The notes under the pieces were generated by a model that saw only the letters and a program-made list of their open reading frames with translations, made no database searches and was not told where the DNA came from. A stretch of DNA of 64,000 bases from Acidimicrobiaceae bacterium (GTDB lineage: Bacteria; Actinomycetota; Acidimicrobiia; Acidimicrobiales; RAAP-2): NCBI GenBank assembly GCA_003167415.1, contig PMTF01000026.1:86404-150403 (forward strand), written 5' to 3'. Position numbers and translations under genes: made by a program. How positions within the stretch are numbered: the first letter of the stretch is position 1; each line of letters begins with the position of its first letter. Positions 33,331-42,464 of this stretch are shown here, in pieces.

Positions 33331-33508
33331 TACTAGTTTCTCGCATATCTGATTGACAAGAGCATCGATTCCGAGGGTGAGTGAGGAGACTGGATCCCGG
33401 AGTCGCGAGGTCAATACCCATGTCCCGTCATTGACGGACGGAAGAGCGGCGCGCCACACAATTCGATGGTGGGATGAACGGCAATTCAAGTCGAGTAGCC
33501 TCGCGAAT

Positions 33509-34459
33509 ATGCGGCGTCCGCTGTCAGCAAAGACCAGCAGTCTCGGCGTTACGCTAACGAAACTCGCTGTCGAAAGTCAGCTTGAATGGCTGTTCCGCGA
33601 GCAATCAACCGAGGATTACGGCATTGATGCGCATCTTGAAATTGTTCGCGACAATGTAGTTGATGGTCGCCTTCTTGCGCTGCAGATTAAGAGCGGCCAC
33701 AGTTTCTTTAGCGAGAAAGCGCATGGAGGATGGTGGTTTCGGCCCGACGCGCAACACGTGCACTACTGGGTTAACCATTCATTACCGGTAATAGTCGTTC
33801 TGTGTGATACGGCCACGCGAATCTGTTACTGGCAACTCGTCAATATGACAACACTGGAAAGAACTTCTGACGTCGGTTGGAAAATGCTGATTCCCGAAGT
33901 GCAGAAACTAGACGAAGATTCAAGATTGCGCCTAGAGGAAGCTGCTTCGGCAGATCCCTATGTCTTGCGTTTGCGGAATCTACAACTATCCCGCACGTGG
34001 ATGATAATGCTGGCGAACGGAGAACGACTCGTTATCGAAGTTGAAGAGTGGATTAATAAGTCGTCGGGCCGCGGAGCCATCAAACTCGGAGTCGTCGGAC
34101 CAGATGGGTTAGCCCCTGATGTTCGTGCCAATTGGGCAATTCGACTTCCTGGTTCCGAATTCCATTCAGCAATACCGAACTTGTTCTCTTGGGCTGAATT
34201 GAACCTCCATCAAGAGACATATGAAGCGGCGGACCGTGAGCGATACGAGTCAGAATGCGTCGGATATGACAGTAATGACAGACAATATCAGTCGATGTCG
34301 TTCGACGAATGGGCGTTAAATCAGAACTTGGAAATGGACGCATATCGACCGTACTTGCAACTGATGGGCGAGGTCGAATACACGATGCTCGAACTCACTT
34401 TGAATGACTTGGGCAAGGCGTTCTTGACAGTCGATCAATTTGCATCCCAAAGTCGCTAG
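33509..34459 (+). CDS. DUF4365-type PD-(D/E)XK nuclease-like protein
   Basis: 316 residues from the ATG at 33509; the frame is open from 33353 but the added sequence is unlike the family. The N-terminal ~140 residues contain STEDYGIDAHLEIV then GRLLALQIKSGHSFF, the D...E...QxK catalytic pattern of DUF4365/restriction-endonuclease-like folds found in many defence proteins. The C-terminal part (~175 residues) is unrecognised and acidic. It is likely a DNA-cutting effector or sensor. The convergent NACHT gene lies 190 bp further on. Confidence 0.7.
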   Translation: MRRPLSAKTSSLGVTLTKLAVESQLEWLFREQSTEDYGIDAHLEIVRDNVVDGRLLALQIKSGHSFFSEKAHGGWWFRPDAQHVHYWVNHSLPVIVVLCDTATRICYWQLVNMTTLERTSDVGWKMLIPEVQKLDEDSRLRLEEAASADPYVLRLRNLQLSRTWMIMLANGERLVIEVEEWINKSSGRGAIKLGVVGPDGLAPDVRANWAIRLPGSEFHSAIPNLFSWAELNLHQETYEAADRERYESECVGYDSNDRQYQSMSFDEWALNQNLEMDAYRPYLQLMGEVEYTMLELTLNDLGKAFLTVDQFASQSR

Positions 34460-34651
34460 CGAACTCGACGTTGTTGTATTTCAAGAGGCGAGAAGATCCC
34501 GTTCCATTGTGCTTGAGCCATAGCTTCGGCGCACACTTCACGGTCTGGTGCGGTGGTTGGTCATTTGTCGACTCACGGACCCTCGCCACTTCCTCAGAAT
34601 GCGATCACATTCACTCGTCAGACGATCGCAGACAAATCGGTCGTCGGAGTG

Positions 34652-37069
34652 TTACAACGACGAGAGGTTCTGCCTCAGTTCATCACGGCAACTCTCAACT
34701 TGGCGAAGCATGCTTTCCGAAATCTTCTCGTTGCGCCCTGCCAAGAATCTATTGACGCAATCAAGGTAATTCCACATCGTGTACGAATCGATGTCCGTTT
34801 GATAATTGCTCAGGACTTCTTCAATTTTCACACTGAGATTCGGCGAACCTGGAGACCTGAGAAAGTAAAGCTGAGGTTCTCGATGGAACCACAGAAAGCT
34901 TGACCCCACCCTCACAAGGATTCGGGCATCTGCACACCATTCGAGAAACTCGACGATGGATGGCCCGGTCTCCTTCGCGTTCAATCTCGGAGAAACTCGT
35001 TGCATGCGAGCACTTACAGTCCATGCCAACCCCATCGACAATCCTGCCGCCAGACCAACCACAATTGCTACCGAGATAATCGTCATTGGTTCAATATTCT
35101 CAATCACATTGGTGAGTACAAAGGCAGAAAACAGCAAACCAATCAGCGCTGCAATTGCACCACGCCGAGTCGCCTTCGATAGCGCCACCTTCAGCGGATC
35201 AGCCGACCGGCTTAGGTTGCAGAATTCCCAGGGCCGTGCGGATGTCCGAATGCTGATTGCAGATAGCAGTAAAAGCGTCGAAGTCGAAACGTAAATTAAA
35301 ATAATATTGTGGTCGAAGAATAGAGAAACGAGAGGGGCAAGCGAAAATTCGATCAGGAAGATAATTCCCGCGAACTTCTGCCAGGATCGCGGCTCCTCGA
35401 CCTCGAAGTCGTACGCCGTCGCGCACCATGTGATCGCAGCTATCGGAATCAGGACCAAACCGTGAAATCGCCAAAAAAGAATCACGATAATGATGATCGG
35501 AAGCAATGCAAAGATCCCGGACGCGAGCAATATCAAGATGCGAGCAACTCGGCCAAGAGGAATATTCATTAGCATCATCGCAAAAATTAGGAGACTTGCT
35601 AGTTGGAATGCTACTGACGAGAGCAATCCCGCCAATCCGGCAACAAGCCATGGAAGGGAGTTGTGGAACCCAAAATGGGAAACCAACGCGAGTGAGCTTG
35701 CGGTCAATGTGATCGAAGTCACCCACCGACGAAGACGACTTGAGTCTTCATTAGGAACGATTCGAGCCGGGGTTATGCGTTCTGAGTTAATCCAACTTTC
35801 ATTACCTGGTTGATGTTTTTCCATGCTTAAGAATCTTGACCCGGCAAGTTGAGTGGCCCAGAAATGGCAGTCAATCAGATTCCATTCCTTGTGGAAATCT
35901 CCCTTACTATTTCGATAAGCGTCTACGAAATAGTTCCACCAGAGTTGCGCAACTCCGAAACCCCTCTCACGACCGGAGACAAAGGAGGCCAGAAGGCCTT
36001 CCGGATCTTGACTAAAAGATTGCGCGGCGATACTCAAAATGAGTGGATTTGATAAGAGATCCCTAAGGTCAACCAATTCCTCATCGCCAGCGATTCGTCT
36101 GGCGAGTCTTTCGAAGTCACGGCTGATATATCCGAGATATTCAGTGACTTGCTCCGAGTTAAGGGGCAACAGTTCCACTGCGGCTGAGAATCCTGTCAGC
36201 ACATGACTTGGTGGAACGCCATCTATTCGACTCGTCATTACGAAAGGAACTGAACCACAAACCTCAATGAAGTTCGTTATGGCACTCTGACAGGCAACTC
36301 TGCGTGCCGGATCTAGCTCATCGAATCCGTCCAAGAGAATTGCGAGATCTCCTCCAGCAATCCAATGCTTGACGTCTCTACCGTAACCATGCCTTTGTGA
36401 AAACTCCTTCCCAAGCCAAGTGAGCATGTCGGTACCATCCCAAGAACCGAGAAGGAATAATTCCGGAATCGGTTCATCCGAGTTTTGTTGAGCTTTCGAA
36501 ACCAGTTGGGATAAGAGTGACAGCAGCGCCGTCGTCTTGCCAGATCCGGGACTGCCGAGAACGAGAAGTGGCCCGAACGACCGGTCCATAGCTTCCAAAA
36601 GTGACGTCGGCGGGTTAGATGTAAGTATGTTCCGAGTGACAAGGTCTGGTCGAACTCGAAGCGTCTGGCTAACTGCATGCGATGCAAGTCCTAGTCTCGA
36701 AGAGAGCTCCTGGTGTACACGCAATTCGATCACGCGTTGAATGAGACGTTGACGGTCCCGAGAAGACATCTCCTGCTCTCTCGTAAACCTTGGGACCCGA
36801 AAGGCGTGATTAATCTGATTCCACGTCGCGAAACTAGCCCATGCGGCGAAAACGAGCCCCGAAACAGTCGAAGTTATTGCCATCACAGTCGACGGATTTT
36901 CGATCCAGATGGACTCCAAGACCACAGCGACAATTCCAACGATCACAATGCAGATTGCAACAACCCAACTTGATGCCACATTGTCAACCTTGGATATTGA
37001 CAATGACCGAGTTGAACGACGCCGTTTCGTTCTGTTGCCCGCATGTCGTCGCCGGTGACTTTGACTCAC
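34652..37069 (-). CDS. NACHT NTPase with N- and C-terminal membrane segments
   Basis: 805 residues. Two membrane helices at ~33-51 and ~62-82 (after a basic N-terminus), then a NACHT domain with Walker A GSPGSGKTT (172-180), Walker B LAILLDGFDELD (242-253) and a sensor TSRIDG (279-284). Residues ~445-690 contain about seven further membrane segments, and a soluble tail of 110 residues follows. NACHT/STAND proteins act as phage sensors that oligomerise; membrane-bearing forms may depolarise or permeabilise the membrane. This layout with spans on both sides is unusual. The GTG start follows a stop codon closely, and the last ~160 bp upstream contain a segment repeated at 32.25 kb. Confidence 0.78.
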   Translation of the reverse strand: MSQSHRRRHAGNRTKRRRSTRSLSISKVDNVASSWVVAICIVIVGIVAVVLESIWIENPSTVMAITSTVSGLVFAAWASFATWNQINHAFRVPRFTREQEMSSRDRQRLIQRVIELRVHQELSSRLGLASHAVSQTLRVRPDLVTRNILTSNPPTSLLEAMDRSFGPLLVLGSPGSGKTTALLSLLSQLVSKAQQNSDEPIPELFLLGSWDGTDMLTWLGKEFSQRHGYGRDVKHWIAGGDLAILLDGFDELDPARRVACQSAITNFIEVCGSVPFVMTSRIDGVPPSHVLTGFSAAVELLPLNSEQVTEYLGYISRDFERLARRIAGDEELVDLRDLLSNPLILSIAAQSFSQDPEGLLASFVSGRERGFGVAQLWWNYFVDAYRNSKGDFHKEWNLIDCHFWATQLAGSRFLSMEKHQPGNESWINSERITPARIVPNEDSSRLRRWVTSITLTASSLALVSHFGFHNSLPWLVAGLAGLLSSVAFQLASLLIFAMMLMNIPLGRVARILILLASGIFALLPIIIIVILFWRFHGLVLIPIAAITWCATAYDFEVEEPRSWQKFAGIIFLIEFSLAPLVSLFFDHNIILIYVSTSTLLLLSAISIRTSARPWEFCNLSRSADPLKVALSKATRRGAIAALIGLLFSAFVLTNVIENIEPMTIISVAIVVGLAAGLSMGLAWTVSARMQRVSPRLNAKETGPSIVEFLEWCADARILVRVGSSFLWFHREPQLYFLRSPGSPNLSVKIEEVLSNYQTDIDSYTMWNYLDCVNRFLAGRNEKISESMLRQVESCRDELRQNLSSL

Positions 37070-37229
37070 CCTTAACTAGCCTCTGACCTAACAAAACCAC
37101 GCAAAGGATCATAAAAGTCGACCTCAACAATCCGAATGGCGTGTCCAGACCTGTAGGACGAAGGGTGAAGACTGGGACCATTGAGTGTAATGACTGGACA
37201 GTGATAAGAGGGGCAATGAGTGTCGGGTA

Positions 37230-39683
37230 TCACGTTGGAAGTGTCAAGTTTAGGTTGTAATCCCCGCATCGACATCGGAGTGAACTTTCGTTGCCCGAAG
37301 TGCCTTCAATGTAGATGGTCGCTGTGCAGTCAGGATTCTTGCACTGGAAAAGGCCGACGTAATCCTTCCACGCGTCAACTACGGGGACGAAGTCTTGAAC
37401 GGACATTGGTGCCTCCGAGTTGTAGTGAACGAGCAGGTTGACAGGCCACGATTCGTTTTGCTGTGCAATCACTGCGGCAGCTCTGGTTGTCTTGAGAACT
37501 TCGACTTGATCGACAGCTGGCTGGTTAGACCAGGCGTTTGCTGAAGCAGATGCCTTTCGCAGGAGGCTCCCGTGACGAGCACTTACTCCTGAAACCAACT
37601 CTCCAAGTTCGTATTGTCCGGAAGAGTTGTATGGAATCGGAGCCCGCAATTCGTCGGCCATCTCATCGCATGCCATTTCCATTCCATTGCGCAGCACCCA
37701 CGCCGCGTTCGAAACCTCATTGATTGCAAGAAGTGCGTCAATCTTCTCCCATAAGTCTTCGTATTGTCTCGTGACCGGCCCGCCCTGGACGCTCCAATTC
37801 ACGAAGCGGAGAACATTCTGACGCGGAACCACTTCAGATTTCACTAGCTGGCGTGTCCATACCGGATCGTGAGTAGTGATAATGAATTGAACGTCTGGGA
37901 AACGACTTTTCAGTAACTCACAAAACTGCCTACGGTGAGATTGATCGACAGACATCACGACATCGTCAAGCACAACGAAACTGAGTTGGTCACCAAGAAT
38001 CTGTGACACCAGAGCTAAATAGAGACAGACCCCCATTCCGTCTTGATGGCCCTCGCTATGGTATGCAGCTGGCGGGTAGAGGCCGAGTCCATAAAAATCC
38101 ACAACCAGATCAAGACTTCCCTCTGACGGTCTTAACTCGACTCTAAACGCTGCCTCGTCATCTCCGTTAACGATTCGATAGAACTCTGACACTTGCTCTT
38201 CAACGGAGTGATACATCGATTGAAGTGCAGAGTCTTGGCATTCGCAGTACAAGTCATAGGCAGAATCGACTGCATTCGAGACTCTCCCTTCTAGCCTTGT
38301 CACCTCGATCGCTGCTTGCCATCTTGACCGGCGCTCCTGCGCGACCGAAAGATATCTTGTGGACGTTTGTCGATCAGTTTGGTCAGGGAGGGCTACCAGG
38401 GCCGCGCGTAGCTCACCAAGAGAAGACTTGACGTCTTGCGAGAAATACTCAGGACAGGTGACATCGGAGGGCGCGAATGCAATTGCATTGTTGAGTTGTT
38501 GAAGTTGCGACGCCATTTCTCCCGCGATACGAGCAGCACCGTTGATTCTCGAAACGACGTCGGCAAGACCAAGCGCCGTCGCATATTTTCGCAGTCCATT
38601 CAACTGATCGCGGTGAATCCCCGCAAGGGCTGCAATGGCCTTCGCGTGTGTCATCAGTGTCGTTCTTGTTCGTGACACATCTACCGAAAGACTCAACTTC
38701 TCTTCAAGGTGCGTTCGTAGATCATCCTCGGACGGCCAGGTCACGTCACATAATGGACATGTAGATCCGGAAACGAGATTAGATCCGAGTGAAACAAGCT
38801 CTTCCGTCTGCAAGAGCATTAGTCCGTTTGGCGTTCCTTCAAGTTCGGTAACACTAGTCAGAAGGCCCCTTAGATGATCCGAGTAGTCCGGAAAGGCGGC
38901 ACTCGACGGAAGAAGTGTATCCACATCCCGCAATGCAGAATCCTTTTCAATCTCATTGGATTCAGCTGAATCAACGATACCTTGGGCAAGATCTGTCTCG
39001 GAAGTTAATGCGCTGATGTTGGCCACGCCAAGTCTGGTGCGATGAGCATTCACCAAATGAAGTACGGAGGGACCATCAAAACTGGGCAAGTCCAAGTGCG
39101 TCAGGAAACTCGTACTTTCAGACAACTCCACCGTCTCGGCGTTGTCGCGCAAGGTATTTGCCTTCGTCTTTGAGGACCGCAGGAGTGTTCGCACCTTCTC
39201 AAGCCTGTCAAGTTTCAAAAGGGTTTGAACTTGCTGACTGCGACGAGACGGTTCAGTGATGATGTATTGAGTGATCTCACGGCGCGAAAGCGTTACTTCG
39301 GGATGGTCGGCCACAAAGTCCACCGCTGTTCGAACCTCAGACGTATCCGGATTCAGAGTGAACTCACGCAGTGATGCAACGGTTCTGACCAAGTCAGAGA
39401 CTTGCCCACTAACAGTCTCTTGAATTGTGAGAGTGACCCTTGCGGCCGCGGGATTGCCAACACTGAGGATATGCGGTGCATGTTGGGGAACAGATAGGGA
39501 TCCGGTACCGATCCCTTTCAGCCGTGACACTTCTCCCGTCAAAGCAAACTCAATAGCGTCTACGATGCCACTCTTTCCAGAACCGTTCGGTCCAGAGACC
39601 ACTAGCGACATGCCATCAAGATTGACTCGCAAGTCTCTGATGCCGCGGAATTCTTCAATGTGTATCGCCCGAATCTTGATCAT
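37230..39683 (-). CDS. Rad50/SMC-like ATPase with zinc hook and C-terminal zinc ribbon
   Basis: 817 residues. Walker A GPNGSGKS (31-38); a Rad50-type zinc hook CPLC (309-312) between predicted coiled coils; ABC signature region YHSEGHQDGMGVCL (541-554); Walker B SFVVLDDV (568-575); and H-loop TTHD (603-606). A ~210-residue C-terminal extension, not typical of Rad50, ends with QCKNPDC...RCRCGD, a probable zinc ribbon. SMC-like ATPases of this sort act in defence as DNA sensors (as in Lamassu and related systems). Its ATG overlaps the stop of the 57-aa gene as ATGA, making it the last gene of a three-gene operon. Confidence 0.82.
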   Translation of the reverse strand: MIKIRAIHIEEFRGIRDLRVNLDGMSLVVSGPNGSGKSGIVDAIEFALTGEVSRLKGIGTGSLSVPQHAPHILSVGNPAAARVTLTIQETVSGQVSDLVRTVASLREFTLNPDTSEVRTAVDFVADHPEVTLSRREITQYIITEPSRRSQQVQTLLKLDRLEKVRTLLRSSKTKANTLRDNAETVELSESTSFLTHLDLPSFDGPSVLHLVNAHRTRLGVANISALTSETDLAQGIVDSAESNEIEKDSALRDVDTLLPSSAAFPDYSDHLRGLLTSVTELEGTPNGLMLLQTEELVSLGSNLVSGSTCPLCDVTWPSEDDLRTHLEEKLSLSVDVSRTRTTLMTHAKAIAALAGIHRDQLNGLRKYATALGLADVVSRINGAARIAGEMASQLQQLNNAIAFAPSDVTCPEYFSQDVKSSLGELRAALVALPDQTDRQTSTRYLSVAQERRSRWQAAIEVTRLEGRVSNAVDSAYDLYCECQDSALQSMYHSVEEQVSEFYRIVNGDDEAAFRVELRPSEGSLDLVVDFYGLGLYPPAAYHSEGHQDGMGVCLYLALVSQILGDQLSFVVLDDVVMSVDQSHRRQFCELLKSRFPDVQFIITTHDPVWTRQLVKSEVVPRQNVLRFVNWSVQGGPVTRQYEDLWEKIDALLAINEVSNAAWVLRNGMEMACDEMADELRAPIPYNSSGQYELGELVSGVSARHGSLLRKASASANAWSNQPAVDQVEVLKTTRAAAVIAQQNESWPVNLLVHYNSEAPMSVQDFVPVVDAWKDYVGLFQCKNPDCTATIYIEGTSGNESSLRCRCGDYNLNLTLPT

Positions 39684-39853
39684 GTCGGGGCCCGAAGGGT
39701 GGAGCGAACAACGTCAACCACTTGATCTGCAGTGGGAAGTCGGCCGGAAACCAATAGCCCATTCAGCGTTTTTGCCAAGTCGGGACCTATGTCACTCGAA
39801 ACTTTCATCTTGTCATGAAGGACATCGAGCACGTCTTTGGTTAGATCGGGCAT
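39680..39853 (-). CDS. 57-aa protein between GHKL and SMC-like ATPase genes
   Basis: ATG at 39853 lies 1 nt after the GHKL stop, and the TGA overlaps the ATPase start. The peptide MPDLTKDVLDVLHDKMKVSS followed by LAKTLNGLLVSGRLPTADQV and VDVVRSTLRAP is amphipathic and mostly helical, like a small adaptor. Its tight placement between two ATPase genes supports it as a real gene. No family recognised. Confidence 0.65.
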   Translation of the reverse strand: MPDLTKDVLDVLHDKMKVSSDIGPDLAKTLNGLLVSGRLPTADQVVDVVRSTLRAPT

Positions 39854-39854
39854 G

Positions 39855-41696
39855 TCATCCTGAGCTTTTCAACGTGCCTAGCTTCGCCCCCAAGCTACGT
39901 TTGATTGCCACGTCTGTGTGATACCGGGGCATGACAGCGGCTGTGAGGGCCTCTTCGCTCCAGCCTTGCTTGAGAACCGTGAAATCCCATTCGGGAGAAC
40001 CTTTAAGGGACTGGATGCCCATGATCGCTTCAACGAGGCTTTGTTCAAACCACTCGCGCACGACGTCACGTACGGTGGATTCGACTCCCGGAATTTCATG
40101 ATATGCAGTCGTCCATCGGTTAATCATGTCGGTAAACACTCGAAAATCGCCATTAATAAGAAGAAGATGCTGCTCCGGTAGATACTTGGCAGCGCGATCT
40201 TCAATGTCACCCTGAGTTCGAGTTCCCTCATCCAAACTCACCCATTTGCAGTCGGGCTCCACCCCACGGATTCCTTCGCCAGGCACTCCACCTTCAGAGG
40301 CAAGAAAGAGGCCGTATACGCTGCCAGCCGGTCCAGAGCCAGAGCCTCTAAGACCTCCAGACTCCGCTTGCTGCGATGAACCCCGCGATGACGAACTCGC
40401 TCCCTTGCCTCCTGCAGTGAGATTGTCATCGTCCATGAGGATCGTGCCCTTCGGATTCGGACGATACCTCGAAACACTGAATAGTTCTGCAATTAGTCTG
40501 AGCCGTTCCTTGATTGCCTGGCGGTGATCTGACGACGAGGAACCAGCGGAAACTTGTTCCATCAATTGGTCAATCTCAACTGGCATCTTTTCCCTGAACT
40601 CGGCAGCCCATTCAGCCCATGGCAGAGGCTCGTTGTTGAGCATCAAAGACGTGCGTGCAGTGTTGGATTCGATGATGAAGTCAGGACTGGACGCCGGTTC
40701 AAGGTAGAGAACCACTCGGGTCGGCCCGAAAATGACCCCGAACTGCTGGAGTCGCGCGACACCAGCTCGAGACGTGAGCATCTCATACAGTTCATCGTGA
40801 TACAGAGCTGCAATGTGTCCTGCAGAGGCAACGAATCCCGAATTCTGAGATAGTGCAGGCTCGTCCTTCAGAATCCACCAGTGCACCTTGGCCCCCATCA
40901 GATCGACCGTTCCCGAGTCGGATGAATGCTGCCTTAGGTAGGGCTCCTGGCCAGTGACTTTCCTCTGAAGGTTCCGATCGGTATCTGAGCGCGGATTCTC
41001 CCAACCTTCTCGGGCCCTGACATTCACGCCATCGGGAAAGCGGAAATAACGGGTATTGAGATAGCGGGCGACCCAACGCGAAGGGCTTGGAGCGCCTTTC
41101 GGCGCAGCCATCGTGTCGTCGTAGTCGTTGTTGCCCAGAAGAACGACTTTGGTGCCGTGCTCCATAATCCAGTCAGTGGGCTTCACGGCATCATCGAGAT
41201 ATCCCCAGTGGTCGTATGTGCCATCGGGAAGAGTGAACTGTTGCAATCCGTATTGATTGGTGATCGGACTTCGCCAAAGGTGGATTGTATGTCCGACATT
41301 GCCAACCCATGAGAGGTAGACCAAGCCGGCGTGGTTGCGAGTCGCTGCTGCAATCTTTGCCCCAACTCCGAAATTCCCACTATGTGATTGAGGGTGTACT
41401 GACGCCGACAAGTTGTTGATGTATCGCACCATTTCGCTACCATTCATGCCGGTACCGTCGTCAATGATGCAAAGTTTGTAAATCCCGGTTAGGTCGAAAT
41501 AGGCCCAATCCACGTCCCAGACAATGTTCCCAGTCTTGCTCTCGGTGCGGTAAATGGCGTCAAGCGAATTCTGAGTCAATTCCCTCAGGAATTGCAGTGG
41601 CGAACAATCTCGACCGAGACGGTCAAGCATAAAGCCAATGTCGTCGACCGACATTTGTAGTGTGTGGTCGACTTGTGCAGATGACGCGATGCCCAT
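39855..41696 (-). CDS. GHKL (Hsp90/MutL-type) ATPase, defence-associated
   Basis: 613 residues from the ATG at 41696, chosen because AAAGGAG lies 5 nt upstream; the frame is open 56 codons further. Bergerat-fold motifs: N-box RELTQNSLDAI (38-48), G1 DDGTGM (79-84), G2 SGNFGVGAKIA (106-116). After ~360 residues a low-complexity Gly/Ser linker (GGKGASSSSRGSS...) leads to a ~170-residue C-terminal domain. Such MORC-like GHKL proteins change conformation on ATP binding and often pair with nucleases or SMC proteins. Operon partners are the 57-aa protein and the Rad50-like ATPase. Confidence 0.8.
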   Translation of the reverse strand: MGIASSAQVDHTLQMSVDDIGFMLDRLGRDCSPLQFLRELTQNSLDAIYRTESKTGNIVWDVDWAYFDLTGIYKLCIIDDGTGMNGSEMVRYINNLSASVHPQSHSGNFGVGAKIAAATRNHAGLVYLSWVGNVGHTIHLWRSPITNQYGLQQFTLPDGTYDHWGYLDDAVKPTDWIMEHGTKVVLLGNNDYDDTMAAPKGAPSPSRWVARYLNTRYFRFPDGVNVRAREGWENPRSDTDRNLQRKVTGQEPYLRQHSSDSGTVDLMGAKVHWWILKDEPALSQNSGFVASAGHIAALYHDELYEMLTSRAGVARLQQFGVIFGPTRVVLYLEPASSPDFIIESNTARTSLMLNNEPLPWAEWAAEFREKMPVEIDQLMEQVSAGSSSSDHRQAIKERLRLIAELFSVSRYRPNPKGTILMDDDNLTAGGKGASSSSRGSSQQAESGGLRGSGSGPAGSVYGLFLASEGGVPGEGIRGVEPDCKWVSLDEGTRTQGDIEDRAAKYLPEQHLLLINGDFRVFTDMINRWTTAYHEIPGVESTVRDVVREWFEQSLVEAIMGIQSLKGSPEWDFTVLKQGWSEEALTAAVMPRYHTDVAIKRSLGAKLGTLKSSG

Positions 41697-42199
41697 ATGG
41701 GCTCCTTTCGGTAGAGGGACGGTAGGTTTGCGACCGTTCCAATTTCCGGAGATCGCCTCTGCCGCGTCAGCTGCAGGAGGAGAAATACCCTGCGACAGCT
41801 TTTCGGTGAAGACGAAACTCTTTGAACTAACCATATATCCCGGTTGTGACACAAGATGTTTCAAACTGTGAGAATGTCGGACCCGCTATTCGACGAGTAA
41901 GGGACGCCGCAGGCCCGACGTGAACCCACACTTAGTCGCCGCGCCCTGGGAGCTGCTGGGTTTGCTGAAGGGGCGACCGCCGTTCTCACCTCAGTCAGAT
42001 CCTCGTTAACTAGATCTGTCAATTTGAATTCAATCGGTCTCTATCAGCCAGAATGACCACTAAACGCTGAACCTGACTCTGACAATGCCAAGGAATTCGG
42101 GCACTTCATCGGCGCTCAAGCGTAAGGAAGGGCTGAAACCCGCGACGTCCCGACGCTCACGTCACTCTTCTTGAGTCCTATTTAGCAGTCATGGACTGC
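41697..42199. other. Intergenic between defence operon and excisionase
   Basis: About 500 bp. It should hold the promoter of the GHKL operon. Near 42,125-42,200 it shares CGCGACGTCCC and neighbouring bases with the remnant region at 32.36-32.40 kb. I see no gene. Confidence 0.45.
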
Positions 42200-42430
42200 T
42201 CAAAACGCGTGCCCACCGACTTTGACGAATTCTTCAAGATCCGTCATTCGAATACGTCGTGAGCGACCGATGTGTACAGAGGGCAAATGGCCCGAGTTGA
42301 GAAGATCGTAAAGCTTGCGGCGACTGATGGCGAGCACGTGGGTTGCCTCTGAGATCGTCAAGAGCAACTTCATAGGTACTGCACCCTTGTCAAGCATTGC
42401 CTCATATTCAACGACCCCGTTTGAGTTCAT
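42200..42430 (-). CDS. Excisionase (helix-turn-helix, Xis type)
   Basis: 76 residues with AGAGGAAGGAAA before the ATG. LLLTISEATHVLAISRRKLY, then DLLNSGHLPSVHIGRSRRIR and DLEEFV form the MerR-like helix-turn-helix of actinobacterial element excisionases. In such elements the integrase follows on the same strand, but here the defence operon follows instead, and a truncated copy of this gene lies 10 kb away. It may still direct excision if an integrase is supplied. Confidence 0.8.
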   Translation of the reverse strand: MNSNGVVEYEAMLDKGAVPMKLLLTISEATHVLAISRRKLYDLLNSGHLPSVHIGRSRRIRMTDLEEFVKVGGHAF

Positions 42431-42464
42431 TTTCCTTCCTCTCGCTCACAAGCCTTTATGGCTT

